64,000 nucleotides of DNA from DASYXT01 sp035934555 (GCA_035934555.1 DASYXT010000046.1:62001-126000), one strand, 5' to 3'; shown: positions 20,961-29,826, counted from the first letter of the stretch. Notes: generated by a model not told the origin, from the letters alone. Translations and numbers: made by a program.

Positions 20961-21638
20961 ATGATTCTGATCCGCGAATTGACTATGGCAGCCCTCATTG
21001 TGGGGACGACCGGCGTGCTGGCCCAAACAGCGCCTAATTACCCGGCCCAAAATCCCGCCCAACAACCTGCTGCGCCGGCACAACCGCCGCAGACAACGCC
21101 CAACCAGGTCATTTCATCCGGCGCACCCGGGGCAGGGAATGTTACTTTTACGAATCAAGCGGGTAGCGCCGTCTCGATTAGCGACCTCGCCAATCAATTG
21201 CAGAATCTGAAAGCGGCGGTGCAACAGACGCTCCCGGTGTTGAATGCTTTCAATAGCCGCTATGCTGCCGCCGGCACCAGCGGGAACGGCATCGCCGGCG
21301 CGCTCTCGGGCTTTCTTCACGGAAATGGGAACCAGAGCCAATCCCAAAGCGGAAGTGAAGTGAGCAACGTCCTGTCCGTGCTACACGGTTTGTTGACGAC
21401 CAACTCGACCACCGCCCCAACGTCGGTGAACCCTAATACACTGACGCAACTGCAGGCGCTGCAGCGCGATCTCGCACCGACCTTGCCGATCCTCAACTCT
21501 CTTACCGCCGGTTCCGGCGGGTTCGGACAAAGCGGCACCTATGGCACCAGCCGCTACGGCTCGGCACCTTACGGTTCGACCCCCTACGGCGGAGCAAATA
21601 CCAATGTGAACCGCGGGTATGCCCCAACGGGTCGGTGA
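20961..21638 (+). CDS. Hypothetical exported low-complexity protein
   Basis: A 225-residue protein. The start is the ATG at 20961, because AAAGGAG lies 7 bp before it; a TTG 6 bp upstream is less likely. The N-terminus (MILIRELTMAALIVGTTGVLAQ) is a signal peptide. The mature part has a Pro/Gln-rich section, two helical segments rich in Leu and Gln (LANQLQNLKAAVQQTLPVLNAF and LTQLQALQRDLAPTLPILNSL) that look like internal duplicates, and a C-terminal Gly/Tyr/Ser-rich tail with YGTSRYGSAPYGSTPYGG repeats. No enzymatic family is seen; it may be a surface or matrix protein. Confidence 0.75.
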   Translation: MILIRELTMAALIVGTTGVLAQTAPNYPAQNPAQQPAAPAQPPQTTPNQVISSGAPGAGNVTFTNQAGSAVSISDLANQLQNLKAAVQQTLPVLNAFNSRYAAAGTSGNGIAGALSGFLHGNGNQSQSQSGSEVSNVLSVLHGLLTTNSTTAPTSVNPNTLTQLQALQRDLAPTLPILNSLTAGSGGFGQSGTYGTSRYGSAPYGSTPYGGANTNVNRGYAPTGR

Positions 21639-21680
21639 GAGTTTCTAATCGCTCGACGGGCATACAGCATTGGAAAACAA

Positions 21681-21720
21681 GGCGCGCGCTGAAGAGCACA
21701 GCGCGCCCGCCTCATTTTTA
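21681..21720 (+). terminator. Rho-independent terminator after the low-complexity gene
   Basis: GGCGCGCGCTG and CAGCGCGCC form a GC-rich hairpin (one bulge) with a 7-nt loop, followed by a short spacer and a T-run (CATTTTTA). It lies 43 bp after the stop of the 20961-21638 gene. Confidence 0.7.
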
Positions 21721-21764
21721 ATTAGAAGGCGAGCCAAGCAACACCATCAACAAGGAGAAAGCAT

Positions 21765-22334
21765 ATGAAGTATTGGATAGTGATAGCATTAATTGGAGGG
21801 TCCTTAGCGGGGGGCGGTTTGGTACAAACGTGTCAGGCGCAGGCCGCCGGGGCAGGGGCAGGAGCAGGGGGTGGAGGCGCTGTTGGGGCAGGTGGAGTCG
21901 GCGCGGGCGCTGGCGCAGCGGGCGGTACTGCTGCGGTGCCACGAGCACCGGGAATGCCCGCCCCTGCTTTGCCGGTGCCTGCGCAGCCGGCACCGGGGCT
22001 CGTCCCGCAGCCGGGAGGACAACCAGGTGCGGCGATTGGCACCGGCACAACTCCGGCCACCTCCCCCGGCCTCGGGAGGGTACAGCCCGGTTTTACCAAT
22101 AGCTTTGGGAGTAGGTTTGGGGGTATGACCAACGGGCTAAGCGGGTTCGGAACCACCAACCGGCTGGGCGTGGCCGGGACCAACGGGGTTCTTGGTGGGA
22201 CCTACGGCACGAATATACTCGGAACGATGCCGCCTGCCGTCGGCGGTAGTGGCGTCTTCGGGACTGGCCGGGGAACCGGAGCAGGTGCTTCTGGTCGCGT
22301 GGGCGCGGCCGGGTCTGCTTCTCCACCGCGGTGA
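21765..22334 (+). CDS. Glycine/alanine-rich exported protein
   Basis: A 189-residue protein preceded by an AAGGAG ribosome-binding site 8 bp before the ATG. It has a signal peptide (MKYWIVIALIGGSLAGGGL...CQA), then an Ala/Gly-rich stretch, a Pro-rich stretch (PAPALPVPAQPAPG) and a Gly/Thr/Asn-rich C-terminal half with GTNGVLGGTYGTN. The composition suggests a structural surface or matrix protein like its upstream neighbour. No domain is recognised. Confidence 0.65.
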   Translation: MKYWIVIALIGGSLAGGGLVQTCQAQAAGAGAGAGGGGAVGAGGVGAGAGAAGGTAAVPRAPGMPAPALPVPAQPAPGLVPQPGGQPGAAIGTGTTPATSPGLGRVQPGFTNSFGSRFGGMTNGLSGFGTTNRLGVAGTNGVLGGTYGTNILGTMPPAVGGSGVFGTGRGTGAGASGRVGAAGSASPPR

Positions 22335-22465
22335 CTGGCGGTTTCGATTGATAGTTCGGTAAACTCGGCGCTTGGCGGCCGGAGCGCGGACTTGAATCCG
22401 CAGCAAGGTTCGACGGGGCGCATTCGGCGCTTGGCGGGCAAAGGTGCCCGGGTTAAAAGAGCAGG

Positions 22466-24769
22466 ATGCCAAACGCTGAAAGGGCCGCAGTTCGTCGCAG
22501 CCGGGTGCGCGCAGGATGGATTGGGTTGCTGGCGCTCCTGGCGGGCGCCATAACCGGTTTGCCTGCCACCACCAATGGCCTCCTGACCCTTGATAGGATT
22601 TTTGATTCCACTGAATTCAGCCTTCAGAGCTATGGCGAAGTGACCTGGCGCAAGCACGGGCCGGGTTTCTTTAAATTGGAGAAGCCCGATAATGGCGAGG
22701 GACGGGATCTGGTCTGGCACGACTGCGAAACCGAACGCAAAGAGATCATTGTGCCTGCGCACGCGTTCGTTCCGACTGGGGAAAACGCACCGCTATCGAT
22801 CGAGAGTTTTACGTTTTCCGATGACGAATCAAAGGTCCTGCTCTACACCAACAGCAAGAAAGTTTGGCGGCAGCGGACGCGGGGCGATTACTGGGTGCTG
22901 GATGTGACCAGCCGCGAGCTGCGGCAGTTGGGCGGAGCTGCCCCGCCCGCGTCGCTCCAGTTCGCCCAGTTCTCGCCGGATGGTTCGAAGGTGGCCTATG
23001 TTCGCGACCACAACCTTTACGTCGAGGAGCTGGATACCTTTCGCGTGCGGCCATTAACGACGGATGGTTCGGCGACGATCATCAACGGCACCTTTGATTG
23101 GGTGTATGAAGAAGAGCTGGGCTTGCGCGACGGGTTTCAGTGGAGCCCCGACAGCCGGAGCATCGCGTTTTGGCAGCTTGACACCTCTCCGGAACGAATT
23201 TTTTATCTCATTAATGATACCGCGGGCCTCTACTCCCGGCCCATTCCTATCCCTTACCCGAAAGCCGGCGAGTCGAATGCCCTGGCGCGGATTGGTATTG
23301 TGCGCCTGGGCGGCGGCGCACCTCGCTGGCTGAAGTTTCCCGGTAATCCGGAGGCTTACTACCTCGCCCGGATGGATTGGGTGTCCAACTCCACCCAGGT
23401 GCTCGTCCAGCAGTTTAATCGCCTGCAAAACACCAACCGCTTGTTTTTGGCGGACGCCAGGACCGGCCAAGCCAAATCGATTCTGACCGAGACCGACGCG
23501 GCGTGGGTCAGCGACGATAATACCACGCGTTGGATGGGCCATGGCCACGAGTTGGTCTGGCTGAGCGAACGGGATGGTTGGCGACATGCGTGGCGAGCGT
23601 CGTTGGATGGGAAAGCGCCGGCGCTCATCACCAAGGGTGATTTCGACCTGACTTCGATCGAAGCAGTGGATGACGAGGGCGGCTGGCTCTACTATACCGC
23701 CTCGCCGCGCAACCCCACGCAGCGGTACCTCTATAGGGTTCCGCTCCGCGGTGGCAGGCCAGAACGGGTCACTCCTCCGGGCCATGCCGGAAGTCATTCT
23801 TACCGCATCTCCCCGGATGCGCATTGGGCGATTCACACATGGTCAACCTTTACCAATCCGCCGATGACAGAACTGATCCGGCTGCCGGAGCACGAAACGG
23901 TTCGCGTCTTGGAGGATAATCATAAATTGCGGGAAGCGCTGGCCAGCCTGGCCCGGCCGGAGAGCGAGTTTTTCCGCATCGATATCGGCAAGGATGTGCT
24001 GCTGGATGGCTGGTGCCTGGAACCGCCCGGGTTCGACGGATCGCAGAAATACCCGGTCCTGTTCTATGTTTATGGCGAGCCGGGCGGGCAAACCGTGGTC
24101 GATGCGTGGTCCAACCAGCGACAGCTTTGGCATTGGTTCCTCGCCCAGCAAGGGTATGTTGTCATGAGCGTCGATAACCGCGGTACACCGGCCCCGCGCG
24201 GACGTGCCTGGCGGAAGAGCATTTTCCACGGCATCGGCCAGCTTAATGCGGCCGATCAAGCGGCTGCGGTGCGCGCGCTGCTCAAGGAGCGCGCTTACCT
24301 GGACCCTGCAAGGGTCGGTGTTTGGGGTTGGAGCGGCGGCGGCTCTTCGACTCTCAACGCCATGCTGCAATACCCGGACCTTTACCGGACGGGTATGGCT
24401 GTGGCGCCGGTAGCAAACCTGCGGCTGTATGACGCGATTTACGAGGAGCGCTATATGGGGCTGCCGCAGAGCTACCCTGAGTGTTATCGCCTCGGTTCGG
24501 CGATTACGTACGCCAGCCGGCTCAAAGGCAATCTGTTAATCGTCCACGGCACCGGCGACGATAACGTCCATTACCAGGGCAGCGAGGAATTGATCAACGA
24601 GTTTATCAATTACAATAAGCCGTTCACAATGATGGCTTATCCTAACCGCACGCACGCCATCAACGAGGGGAAAAATACGACGCGCCACCTGTTTGAATTG
24701 CTGACACGGTATTTGGAAGCCAATCTGCCGGCAAATAAGCCGGCTGCTGCTGTCGCGGCTGGTAAGTAA
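22466..24769 (+). CDS. Dipeptidyl-peptidase IV-family serine peptidase (S9)
   Basis: A 767-residue exported prolyl-type exopeptidase. An N-terminal hydrophobic segment (WIGLLALLAGAITGL) follows a basic start and should direct export. An eight-bladed beta-propeller (residues about 60-530) includes FDWVYEEELG, where the EE pair anchors the substrate N-terminus in the DPP-IV subfamily. The C-terminal alpha/beta-hydrolase domain has Ser623 in GWSGGG, Asp698 in GTGDDNVHY and His730 in NRTHAI, the complete catalytic triad. It likely removes N-terminal dipeptides from periplasmic peptides. The next gene on the same strand begins about 100 bp downstream. Confidence 0.92.
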   Translation: MPNAERAAVRRSRVRAGWIGLLALLAGAITGLPATTNGLLTLDRIFDSTEFSLQSYGEVTWRKHGPGFFKLEKPDNGEGRDLVWHDCETERKEIIVPAHAFVPTGENAPLSIESFTFSDDESKVLLYTNSKKVWRQRTRGDYWVLDVTSRELRQLGGAAPPASLQFAQFSPDGSKVAYVRDHNLYVEELDTFRVRPLTTDGSATIINGTFDWVYEEELGLRDGFQWSPDSRSIAFWQLDTSPERIFYLINDTAGLYSRPIPIPYPKAGESNALARIGIVRLGGGAPRWLKFPGNPEAYYLARMDWVSNSTQVLVQQFNRLQNTNRLFLADARTGQAKSILTETDAAWVSDDNTTRWMGHGHELVWLSERDGWRHAWRASLDGKAPALITKGDFDLTSIEAVDDEGGWLYYTASPRNPTQRYLYRVPLRGGRPERVTPPGHAGSHSYRISPDAHWAIHTWSTFTNPPMTELIRLPEHETVRVLEDNHKLREALASLARPESEFFRIDIGKDVLLDGWCLEPPGFDGSQKYPVLFYVYGEPGGQTVVDAWSNQRQLWHWFLAQQGYVVMSVDNRGTPAPRGRAWRKSIFHGIGQLNAADQAAAVRALLKERAYLDPARVGVWGWSGGGSSTLNAMLQYPDLYRTGMAVAPVANLRLYDAIYEERYMGLPQSYPECYRLGSAITYASRLKGNLLIVHGTGDDNVHYQGSEELINEFINYNKPFTMMAYPNRTHAINEGKNTTRHLFELLTRYLEANLPANKPAAAVAAGK

Positions 24770-24865
24770 GGCGAAACTCGCGCCTGAGGCGTTTCCGTCA
24801 GTTTTCGCCAATCCGCCAAATTCCACGCTTGCTGAGTCGTTCCGCTCTGATATTCTTGATACTGC

Positions 24866-25684
24866 ATGAATTTGTCTGGCTCGGGGGCATGGGGGTCTTT
24901 CGGTGTTTGTTTGCTCGTTATGGGCGGTTCGGTCCTTTCTTCAAGCGCTGCCATGGCGCCGTTGTCGGCTGACGAAATCGTTCAAAAAGCCGTGACGCGC
25001 GCGCAGCAGGTTCAGGCTGCCGCCGGCCAGACTGCCTACAGCTACACCAAGGCGACCCTGGTTGAGCAGAGGGACTCGGCGGGCAAACTGAAAGAGCGCA
25101 AGGAGAAGCTGTACCAGATTTTTTTCCAGGGGGGGCGAACGCACGTGAAACTGCTGGCAGTAAACGGCCACGCCCCTAGCGCGGCGGATCTCAAGACCCA
25201 GAGCGATAATGCGGCGAGTGTCCGCCAGTTGCTCGGCGGCGCCAAGGACGCCAACTCGGCAAACCAGGATAACTTTCTGACACCCGAACTGGCAGCCCGA
25301 TTTGATTTCACGCTGCTCCGCACAGAGACCCTCAATGGGCGCAACGCTTATGAGGTGAGCTTCCAGCCGAAGAACCCCGAACCGCCACAACAACGGCTGG
25401 TCGATCGGGTCCTGGACCGATTGTCGGGGACGCTGTGGATCGACGCGGATGAATTCGAGGTTGCCCGGGCCCAGGTCCAGCTTCGCTCCGAAGTTGAATT
25501 ACTCGGTGGTGTGATTGGGTGTTTGAAAAAACTGGCCTACTGCGTCACCCGGACTCGTGTGGCTGATGGCGTCTGGCTGAACACGATTGCCGTCGGCGAT
25601 TTCAAAGGACGCAAGCTGTTGGAATCGCTCTGGATCAAAACCACCTCCGAAACCAGCAATTTCCATACGGTCGGCTCGGAGTGA
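24866..25684 (+). CDS. Exported LolA/outer-membrane-lipoprotein-sorting-like protein
   Basis: A 272-residue protein with a signal peptide ending around SSSAAMA. The mature sequence alternates short beta-strand-like stretches (YSYTKATLVEQRD, KEKLYQIFFQGGRTHVKLLAVNG, FDFTLLRTETLNGRNAYEVSF) consistent with the half-barrel LolA/LolB superfold. The middle contains GTLWIDADEFEVARAQVQL, a pattern typical of DUF-type LolA-like proteins of Verrucomicrobiota and Acidobacteriota. It may bind lipid or be an outer-membrane biogenesis factor; the assignment rests on fold-like patterns only. It follows the DPP-IV gene. Confidence 0.6.
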   Translation: MNLSGSGAWGSFGVCLLVMGGSVLSSSAAMAPLSADEIVQKAVTRAQQVQAAAGQTAYSYTKATLVEQRDSAGKLKERKEKLYQIFFQGGRTHVKLLAVNGHAPSAADLKTQSDNAASVRQLLGGAKDANSANQDNFLTPELAARFDFTLLRTETLNGRNAYEVSFQPKNPEPPQQRLVDRVLDRLSGTLWIDADEFEVARAQVQLRSEVELLGGVIGCLKKLAYCVTRTRVADGVWLNTIAVGDFKGRKLLESLWIKTTSETSNFHTVGSE

Positions 25685-25686
25685 GA

Positions 25687-25729
25687 GTGGAGAGCGGAGC
25701 GTCAGGGCGCTTCAGGCGCCACTCTCCAC
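25687..25729. terminator. Bidirectional hairpin between convergent genes
   Basis: GTGGAGAG (25687-25694) pairs with CTCTCCAC (25722-25729), and GGCGC pairs with GCGCC inside, forming a two-tier hairpin in the 52-bp gap between the genes ending at 25684 (+) and 25737 (-). The T-run is weak, so termination efficiency is uncertain. Confidence 0.5.
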
Positions 25730-25736
25730 GGCCGCT

Positions 25737-26645
25737 TTAAGTCCGCCAATTCAGGTCGTGCACCTGGCCATGCGCAGGGTGTTTCTGGTCCACACAACGC
25801 AGTTCCAAACGCATCCCCTCAGGAGCGAGGGTAGCGCGCACCCAACCCGAAGGTTCCCCCTCGCGGAAAACGTAGGCGACGGCCGGAAGATTCACCAGGT
25901 GCAGTCCACTGGGGTCCTGCTGCACCTCCCAATGATGGGTGTGGCCAAAAATGTACGCCTTGACGTGCTGGCGCGGGCGCAGCACCTCGAGCAAAGCAAT
26001 GGTATCTTTGAGCCCGAAGTTCCCGCCGCCGATGCCGGGGTTATGGTGCACCAGAATGAGCGCGGGTTTATGGGCGTTGGCATCCAGCGCGCCGCGCAAC
26101 CAACTCAACTGCTCGCGGCCCAGCAGGCCAGGCGTCGAGCTGGTTTTCTCGAGTGAATCCAGGATGAACCAATTGACGTGCCTGGTGGAAACCAGCGCCA
26201 CCTGCCGGTCCGGGACGGCTGGCTGCATCGCCCGCTCACGCGGGAACGCGCGCCAAAAATGCTCGCGTTGGTCGTGATTGCCGAGCGTCAGGTGAATCGG
26301 CATCGCGCCCGCTCGCAAAGGCGCAAGCAACTGCGCCAATTCAACGTAGTCATCGCTTTGACCCGAAGCCAACGCGCAATCACCGTTGATCACCAGTCCC
26401 CCCGGACGCTTCGGCAGTGCGAGGATTTCTTTCGAAACGATTTGGAAATGGTTCGCCATATTGACACCGCGCTCGATGCGAGCCGGGTCGGCAGCCACGT
26501 GGACGTCGGAGAGCAGCGCCCAAAAGCTTTCGTCCACGGGTGCGGGGGCGGCTTCGACCAGCGGGCCGAGGCCAAGGGCGGCGCCGGCCGCCAGCGTTCG
26601 TTTCAAGAATTCCCGGCGAGACAGCGGCGGAAGATAAATCGGCAT
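25737..26645 (-). CDS. Tat-exported calcineurin-like metallophosphoesterase
   Basis: A 302-residue protein with a twin-arginine signal (SRREFLKRTLAAGAALGLG). The metal-ligand motifs of the calcineurin-like phosphoesterase fold are in order: LSDVHV (equivalent to DxH), NGDCA (GDxx), GNHD, HHNPG, and GHTHHW. Export by the folded-protein pathway fits a periplasmic enzyme that carries a metal centre, perhaps a phosphatase or phosphodiesterase. Its stop faces the LolA-like gene across a hairpin. The specific substrate is not predictable. Confidence 0.88.
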   Translation of the reverse strand: MPIYLPPLSRREFLKRTLAAGAALGLGPLVEAAPAPVDESFWALLSDVHVAADPARIERGVNMANHFQIVSKEILALPKRPGGLVINGDCALASGQSDDYVELAQLLAPLRAGAMPIHLTLGNHDQREHFWRAFPRERAMQPAVPDRQVALVSTRHVNWFILDSLEKTSSTPGLLGREQLSWLRGALDANAHKPALILVHHNPGIGGGNFGLKDTIALLEVLRPRQHVKAYIFGHTHHWEVQQDPSGLHLVNLPAVAYVFREGEPSGWVRATLAPEGMRLELRCVDQKHPAHGQVHDLNWRT

Positions 26646-26750
26646 GAGACCAGTAAGAACGGCAATGGGGTGCCGCTCAAGCGCAAAGTGCAGACTGGCA
26701 ATCGACCGGTGCAGAAACTATCGTTGGGCTTTAGTGATTAAGTGAGCGAG

Positions 26751-27284
26751 ATGCAAACAGTTGAGGCCGCTGTGCCCCAGGCGGGCTGGATCCGCCGGGT
26801 GCTCATTGGCCGGGATTTCAAGCTCACGCTGGTGCGAATCGTCATCTGGGTGGCGTTGCTGTGGGTGCTGGGCCGGTGCGTCCTGGTGCCAGTCAGAGTC
26901 AACGGGATTAGCATGTTGCCCACCTACCAGCAAGAAGGCCGTAATTTCGTCAATCGCCTCGCTTATGTGTTCCATGAACCGCGGCGCGGGGATGTCGTCG
27001 CCATCCGCCTCGATCCGCATGTGCGCTTCCCGCATTTGCTGTATCTCAAACGCGTCATCGGCCTGCCTGGGGAAACGATTTCCTTTCAAGAGGGTCATGC
27101 GTACGTGGATGGCGAGCAACTGGACGAGCCGTATGTGAAATATCCCTGTCATTGGGCACACGAGCCGTTGAAACTGGGTCCGGGTGAGTACTACGTGGTG
27201 GGTGATAATCGCTCGATGGCCTGGGAAGATCACGAGCACGGTATCGCGACGCGCGGGCAGATCGTCGGTCAACCTATATGGTAA
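26751..27284 (+). CDS. lepB: Signal peptidase I
   Basis: Cleaves signal peptides of exported proteins at the outer face of the inner membrane. The 177-residue protein has one transmembrane segment (about residues 25-46) followed by the catalytic domain. Ser54 is in NGISMLPT and Lys100 in YLKRVIGLPGE; the box GDNRSMAWEDH closes the active site. An in-frame GTG 9 bp upstream is an alternative start; neither is preceded by a good ribosome-binding site. The short length, without the large insertion of E. coli LepB, is typical of non-proteobacterial enzymes. Its stop overlaps the next gene by 7 nt. Confidence 0.93.
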   Translation: MQTVEAAVPQAGWIRRVLIGRDFKLTLVRIVIWVALLWVLGRCVLVPVRVNGISMLPTYQQEGRNFVNRLAYVFHEPRRGDVVAIRLDPHVRFPHLLYLKRVIGLPGETISFQEGHAYVDGEQLDEPYVKYPCHWAHEPLKLGPGEYYVVGDNRSMAWEDHEHGIATRGQIVGQPIW

Positions 27285-27781
27285 AACGTTGGTTCCTGCG
27301 CTTGGTCCTGGTGGCGGTACTTGCCGCTGGGGCCTATTGGGCCTGGCAGTTTTTGTTCCCGAACCAGGAACAGCTCATACGCAATGAATTGGACAGCCTG
27401 GCCAAGGCCGCTTCCATTGCGCCTGGCGAATCGGCACTGGCGCGATTGGCCAAGGCCCAGGGGCTGACCACTTACTTCACCACAAATGCACAGGTCGTTG
27501 TAGATATTCCAGGCCGGATTGAACGCACGCTCAACGGCCGCGAAGAGCTGCTCGAAGCCGCCGGTGGTGCGCGAGCCTCCCTCCACAGCTTGAATGTGAA
27601 GTTATTGGATGTCCAGGTGCTGCTGGGCCCGGATAAACAATCCGCCGACGCCAGCATGACCCTGGAGGCCACCATGCCGGGCGAAAGCGTCCCGGAAGTC
27701 CAGCAGGTCAAAGCCAGCCTGACCAAAGTCGGTGGTGAATGGCTGATTCAGCATGCCGAAACAGTCAGAGCGTTGCGCTGA
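27278..27781 (+). CDS. Hypothetical membrane-anchored protein with NTF2-like domain
   Basis: A 167-residue protein with an N-terminal membrane anchor (LRLVLVAVLAAGAYWAWQFLF) and a C-terminal domain with beta-strand patterns (RIERTLNGREELLEAA, ...SLNVKLLDVQVLLGPDKQSADASMTLEATMPG, KVGGEWLIQHAETVRAL) typical of SnoaL/NTF2-like folds. The start codon overlaps the lepB stop by 7 nt, so the two are translationally coupled, which suggests a role at the membrane with protein secretion. No catalytic residues are recognised. Confidence 0.7.
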   Translation: MVKRWFLRLVLVAVLAAGAYWAWQFLFPNQEQLIRNELDSLAKAASIAPGESALARLAKAQGLTTYFTTNAQVVVDIPGRIERTLNGREELLEAAGGARASLHSLNVKLLDVQVLLGPDKQSADASMTLEATMPGESVPEVQQVKASLTKVGGEWLIQHAETVRALR

Positions 27782-27808
27782 GCAAAATAAATAGCCGATT
27801 CGATTCAC

Positions 27809-28438
27809 ATGACAAAAGAGGCCATCCGTCATCTCACCGCCTGTGACGAAATCCTGGGCGCACTCATCCAACAAGTCGGGCCCTGCCGGCTCGAGTGCAA
27901 GGCGCGCACTCCCTTTCAGGCACTGGTCCGGGCGATTGTCTATCAGCAACTCAACGGCACGGCCGCCGCCGCCATTCTCGGCCGCCTCAAAGCGCTCTTT
28001 CCTGGCCGGCGCCTGCCGTCTCCGGAGCGATTGTTGCGCATGCCCGAGGCGCGGCTCCGGGCTGCGGGTCTCTCGCGCGCCAAAACCGCGGCACTCAAAG
28101 ACCTCGCCGCCAAGGCTGTCGCTGGTATTGTCCCGACCACCCGGGTCATCCGCTCGATGAGCAACGCAGAAATCGTGGAGCGGCTCACTACGGTTCGTGG
28201 CATCGGCCCGTGGACAGTCGAAATGCTGCTCATTTTCACCCTTGGCCGGCCCGACGTGCTGCCGGCGACGGATTATGGCGTGCGCAAAGGCTTCGCGCTC
28301 ACTTACGGTTGGAAGGACCTGCCCAAGCCTAAAGAGCTGCTCGCGTTTGGCGAGAGGTGGCAGCCGCATCGCACGACCGCCGCGTGGTACTTCTGGCGCG
28401 CGCTGGAACTGCCGCAGCATTCCAAGGTTAAGGCGTAG
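27809..28438 (+). CDS. DNA-3-methyladenine glycosylase II-type (AlkA-like)
   Basis: A 209-residue base-excision repair glycosylase of the helix-hairpin-helix superfamily. The HhH element is VRGIGPWTVEMLLIF (residues 129-143), and the catalytic aspartate is Asp155 in LPATDYGVRKG. The N-terminal mixed domain of E. coli AlkA is missing, as in many short bacterial homologues. It removes alkylated purines from DNA. It is 28 bp after the NTF2-like gene and may be co-transcribed, though there is no obvious functional link. Confidence 0.88.
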   Translation: MTKEAIRHLTACDEILGALIQQVGPCRLECKARTPFQALVRAIVYQQLNGTAAAAILGRLKALFPGRRLPSPERLLRMPEARLRAAGLSRAKTAALKDLAAKAVAGIVPTTRVIRSMSNAEIVERLTTVRGIGPWTVEMLLIFTLGRPDVLPATDYGVRKGFALTYGWKDLPKPKELLAFGERWQPHRTTAAWYFWRALELPQHSKVKA

Positions 28439-28584
28439 AGGATGGAAGTGTTCCGCCCGACGCTCCTACGCTCTGCGCTCCACGTTTTTTGCCAACAGTG
28501 TGGCAGATAATACAAAAGACCTGGGGTAACCACTCCATTGTCAGCCTGGTCCTGTCCAGCCACCCTTCCGGTTGAGATGACGTT

Positions 28585-28827
28585 ATGTCTGCCCGAACAT
28601 TGAGTTCTACGTCGGTAGAGACCGGCATCAAGCGATTGCTGCGGGACCGTGAATCGCAGGCTTACTTTAAGGACGGTGCTTGGACCAGAAATGCGGATGA
28701 GGCGAGCAGCTTTTCCGATGTGGTCGAGGTCGCCGAAACCTGCGCGCAGTACGGATTAAAGAATGTCGAGCTGGCGTTGCGGTGCGATAGGGCCAGTTGC
28801 GATTTCTTTTGCACAACCATCCGTTGA
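28585..28827 (+). CDS. Small conserved-looking protein of unknown function
   Basis: An 80-residue protein starting MSARTLSSTSVETG. It has a compact, well-mixed composition with ESQAYFKDGAWTRNADEASSFSDVVEVAETCAQYGLKNVELALRC, then a C-terminal cysteine-rich tip (DRASCDFFCTTIR). The 'YFKDGxWTxNxxEAxSFxDVVExAETCxxYGL' pattern looks like that of small conserved proteins in this phylum, recalled from general knowledge and not checked. A CxxxF-F-C arrangement could bind a metal or form a disulfide. Flanking gaps 28439-28584 and 28828-28974 hold no other gene. Confidence 0.6.
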   Translation: MSARTLSSTSVETGIKRLLRDRESQAYFKDGAWTRNADEASSFSDVVEVAETCAQYGLKNVELALRCDRASCDFFCTTIR

Positions 28828-28974
28828 GGCTTGGCGGGCTTGCCGCGAGAAATAGCTGGCGCGTGAGCACGCCTTCGGTGGGGTGTCGTCTCGCACACAT
28901 CCAGAAATGCAGCTTTTCACGACTGCAAGTGAGGAATTGCGGTTTTGTACGACAGCGCCTAGGCTAAGCCTGCT

Positions 28975-29571
28975 ATGCAGATCAGTTCCAAATTCTGGCA
29001 GGTAGCTGCGCGCGCGTGTGGCTGTGTCTCCGTTGCGATCATTTTGGCTGCTTGCGCCCATGAGCGTGCGATTGCCCCGCCGGATTACGCCAGCCGCTAT
29101 CACTATCCGCTGCTGTCGGCTGGGACCCAGTTTGGCGGCCTTCCACCGGCAGTCCAGCGCACGGTCCGCTCCGAAACCGGGGGAGCCCCGATTGCGGATG
29201 TGCAGAAGACAACCAGGGCCGATGGGAGCCTGGTATATGTGATTACTTTTGAAAAGGCCTCGGTGATGCCGCCGCTCTATATCGCCCCGGACGGAACGGT
29301 CCTCACTCCGGATATGCGCGTGCTCATCCCGGCCCCGGCGGAAACGGTTGCCGGCCTTACTGGCGGCCCCGTCACAGGGTTAACCTTGAGCGATTTGCCT
29401 GTGAAGGTAGTAAAAACTATCCAGGAAAAGGCTCCGGATGCAGAGGTCGATTACATTAAACGTGAGGGCGAGGGGGAGCATCTGGTTTACGCGATCACGT
29501 TCAAGGATCAAAAACGGCCAACGCTCTATGTGGCGCCGGACGGCGCGGTTGTTTCTCACGAGCAGAAATAG
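28975..29571 (+). CDS. Lipoprotein with two PepSY-like repeats
   Basis: A 198-residue protein with a lipobox (ILAAC, Cys about residue 27), so the mature protein should be lipid-anchored. The mature part is a direct internal duplication: LPPAVQRTVRSETGGAPIADVQ...YVITFEKAS..PLYIAPDGTVL and LPVKVVKTIQEKAPDAEVDYI...YAITFKDQKRPTLYVAPDGAVV. These match the helix-plus-beta pattern of PepSY-like/BLIP-like modules. It is expected in the periplasm or outer membrane and may act as an inhibitor or binding protein. No partner gene is obvious. Confidence 0.75.
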   Translation: MQISSKFWQVAARACGCVSVAIILAACAHERAIAPPDYASRYHYPLLSAGTQFGGLPPAVQRTVRSETGGAPIADVQKTTRADGSLVYVITFEKASVMPPLYIAPDGTVLTPDMRVLIPAPAETVAGLTGGPVTGLTLSDLPVKVVKTIQEKAPDAEVDYIKREGEGEHLVYAITFKDQKRPTLYVAPDGAVVSHEQK

Positions 29572-29625
29572 CCGAGGCGCTGGCTTCGGCCGCGGTGCGA
29601 CGCTGGCAAGCGCCCGCCCATCCCG

Positions 29626-29811
29626 ATGAATAACCCGAGTCAGGCCCAACCTCCGCGCGCCCGTTACGTTTGGCCGTGGTTCGTGCTGGCGGGGGTATTG
29701 CTGGGGGTCGCGTTAGCGGTTTTGTGGGTCAGCCGAGAGGTGGAACGCACGAGGCAGCACCGGCAATGGAATACGCCTGCGCTGCCCGCGACTAATGCAC
29801 CTTCGCGGTAG
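29626..29811 (+). CDS. Small single-pass membrane protein
   Basis: A 61-residue protein with one hydrophobic segment (YVWPWFVLAGVLLGVALAVLWV, about residues 14-35) and a charged C-terminus (SREVERTRQHRQW). It follows the lipoprotein gene at a 54-bp distance and faces the sulfatase gene (15-bp gap), with no ribosome-binding site visible. It is supported only by the reading frame and hydrophobicity. Confidence 0.4.
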   Translation: MNNPSQAQPPRARYVWPWFVLAGVLLGVALAVLWVSREVERTRQHRQWNTPALPATNAPSR

Positions 29812-29826
29812 CAGATTACAGTCTGA

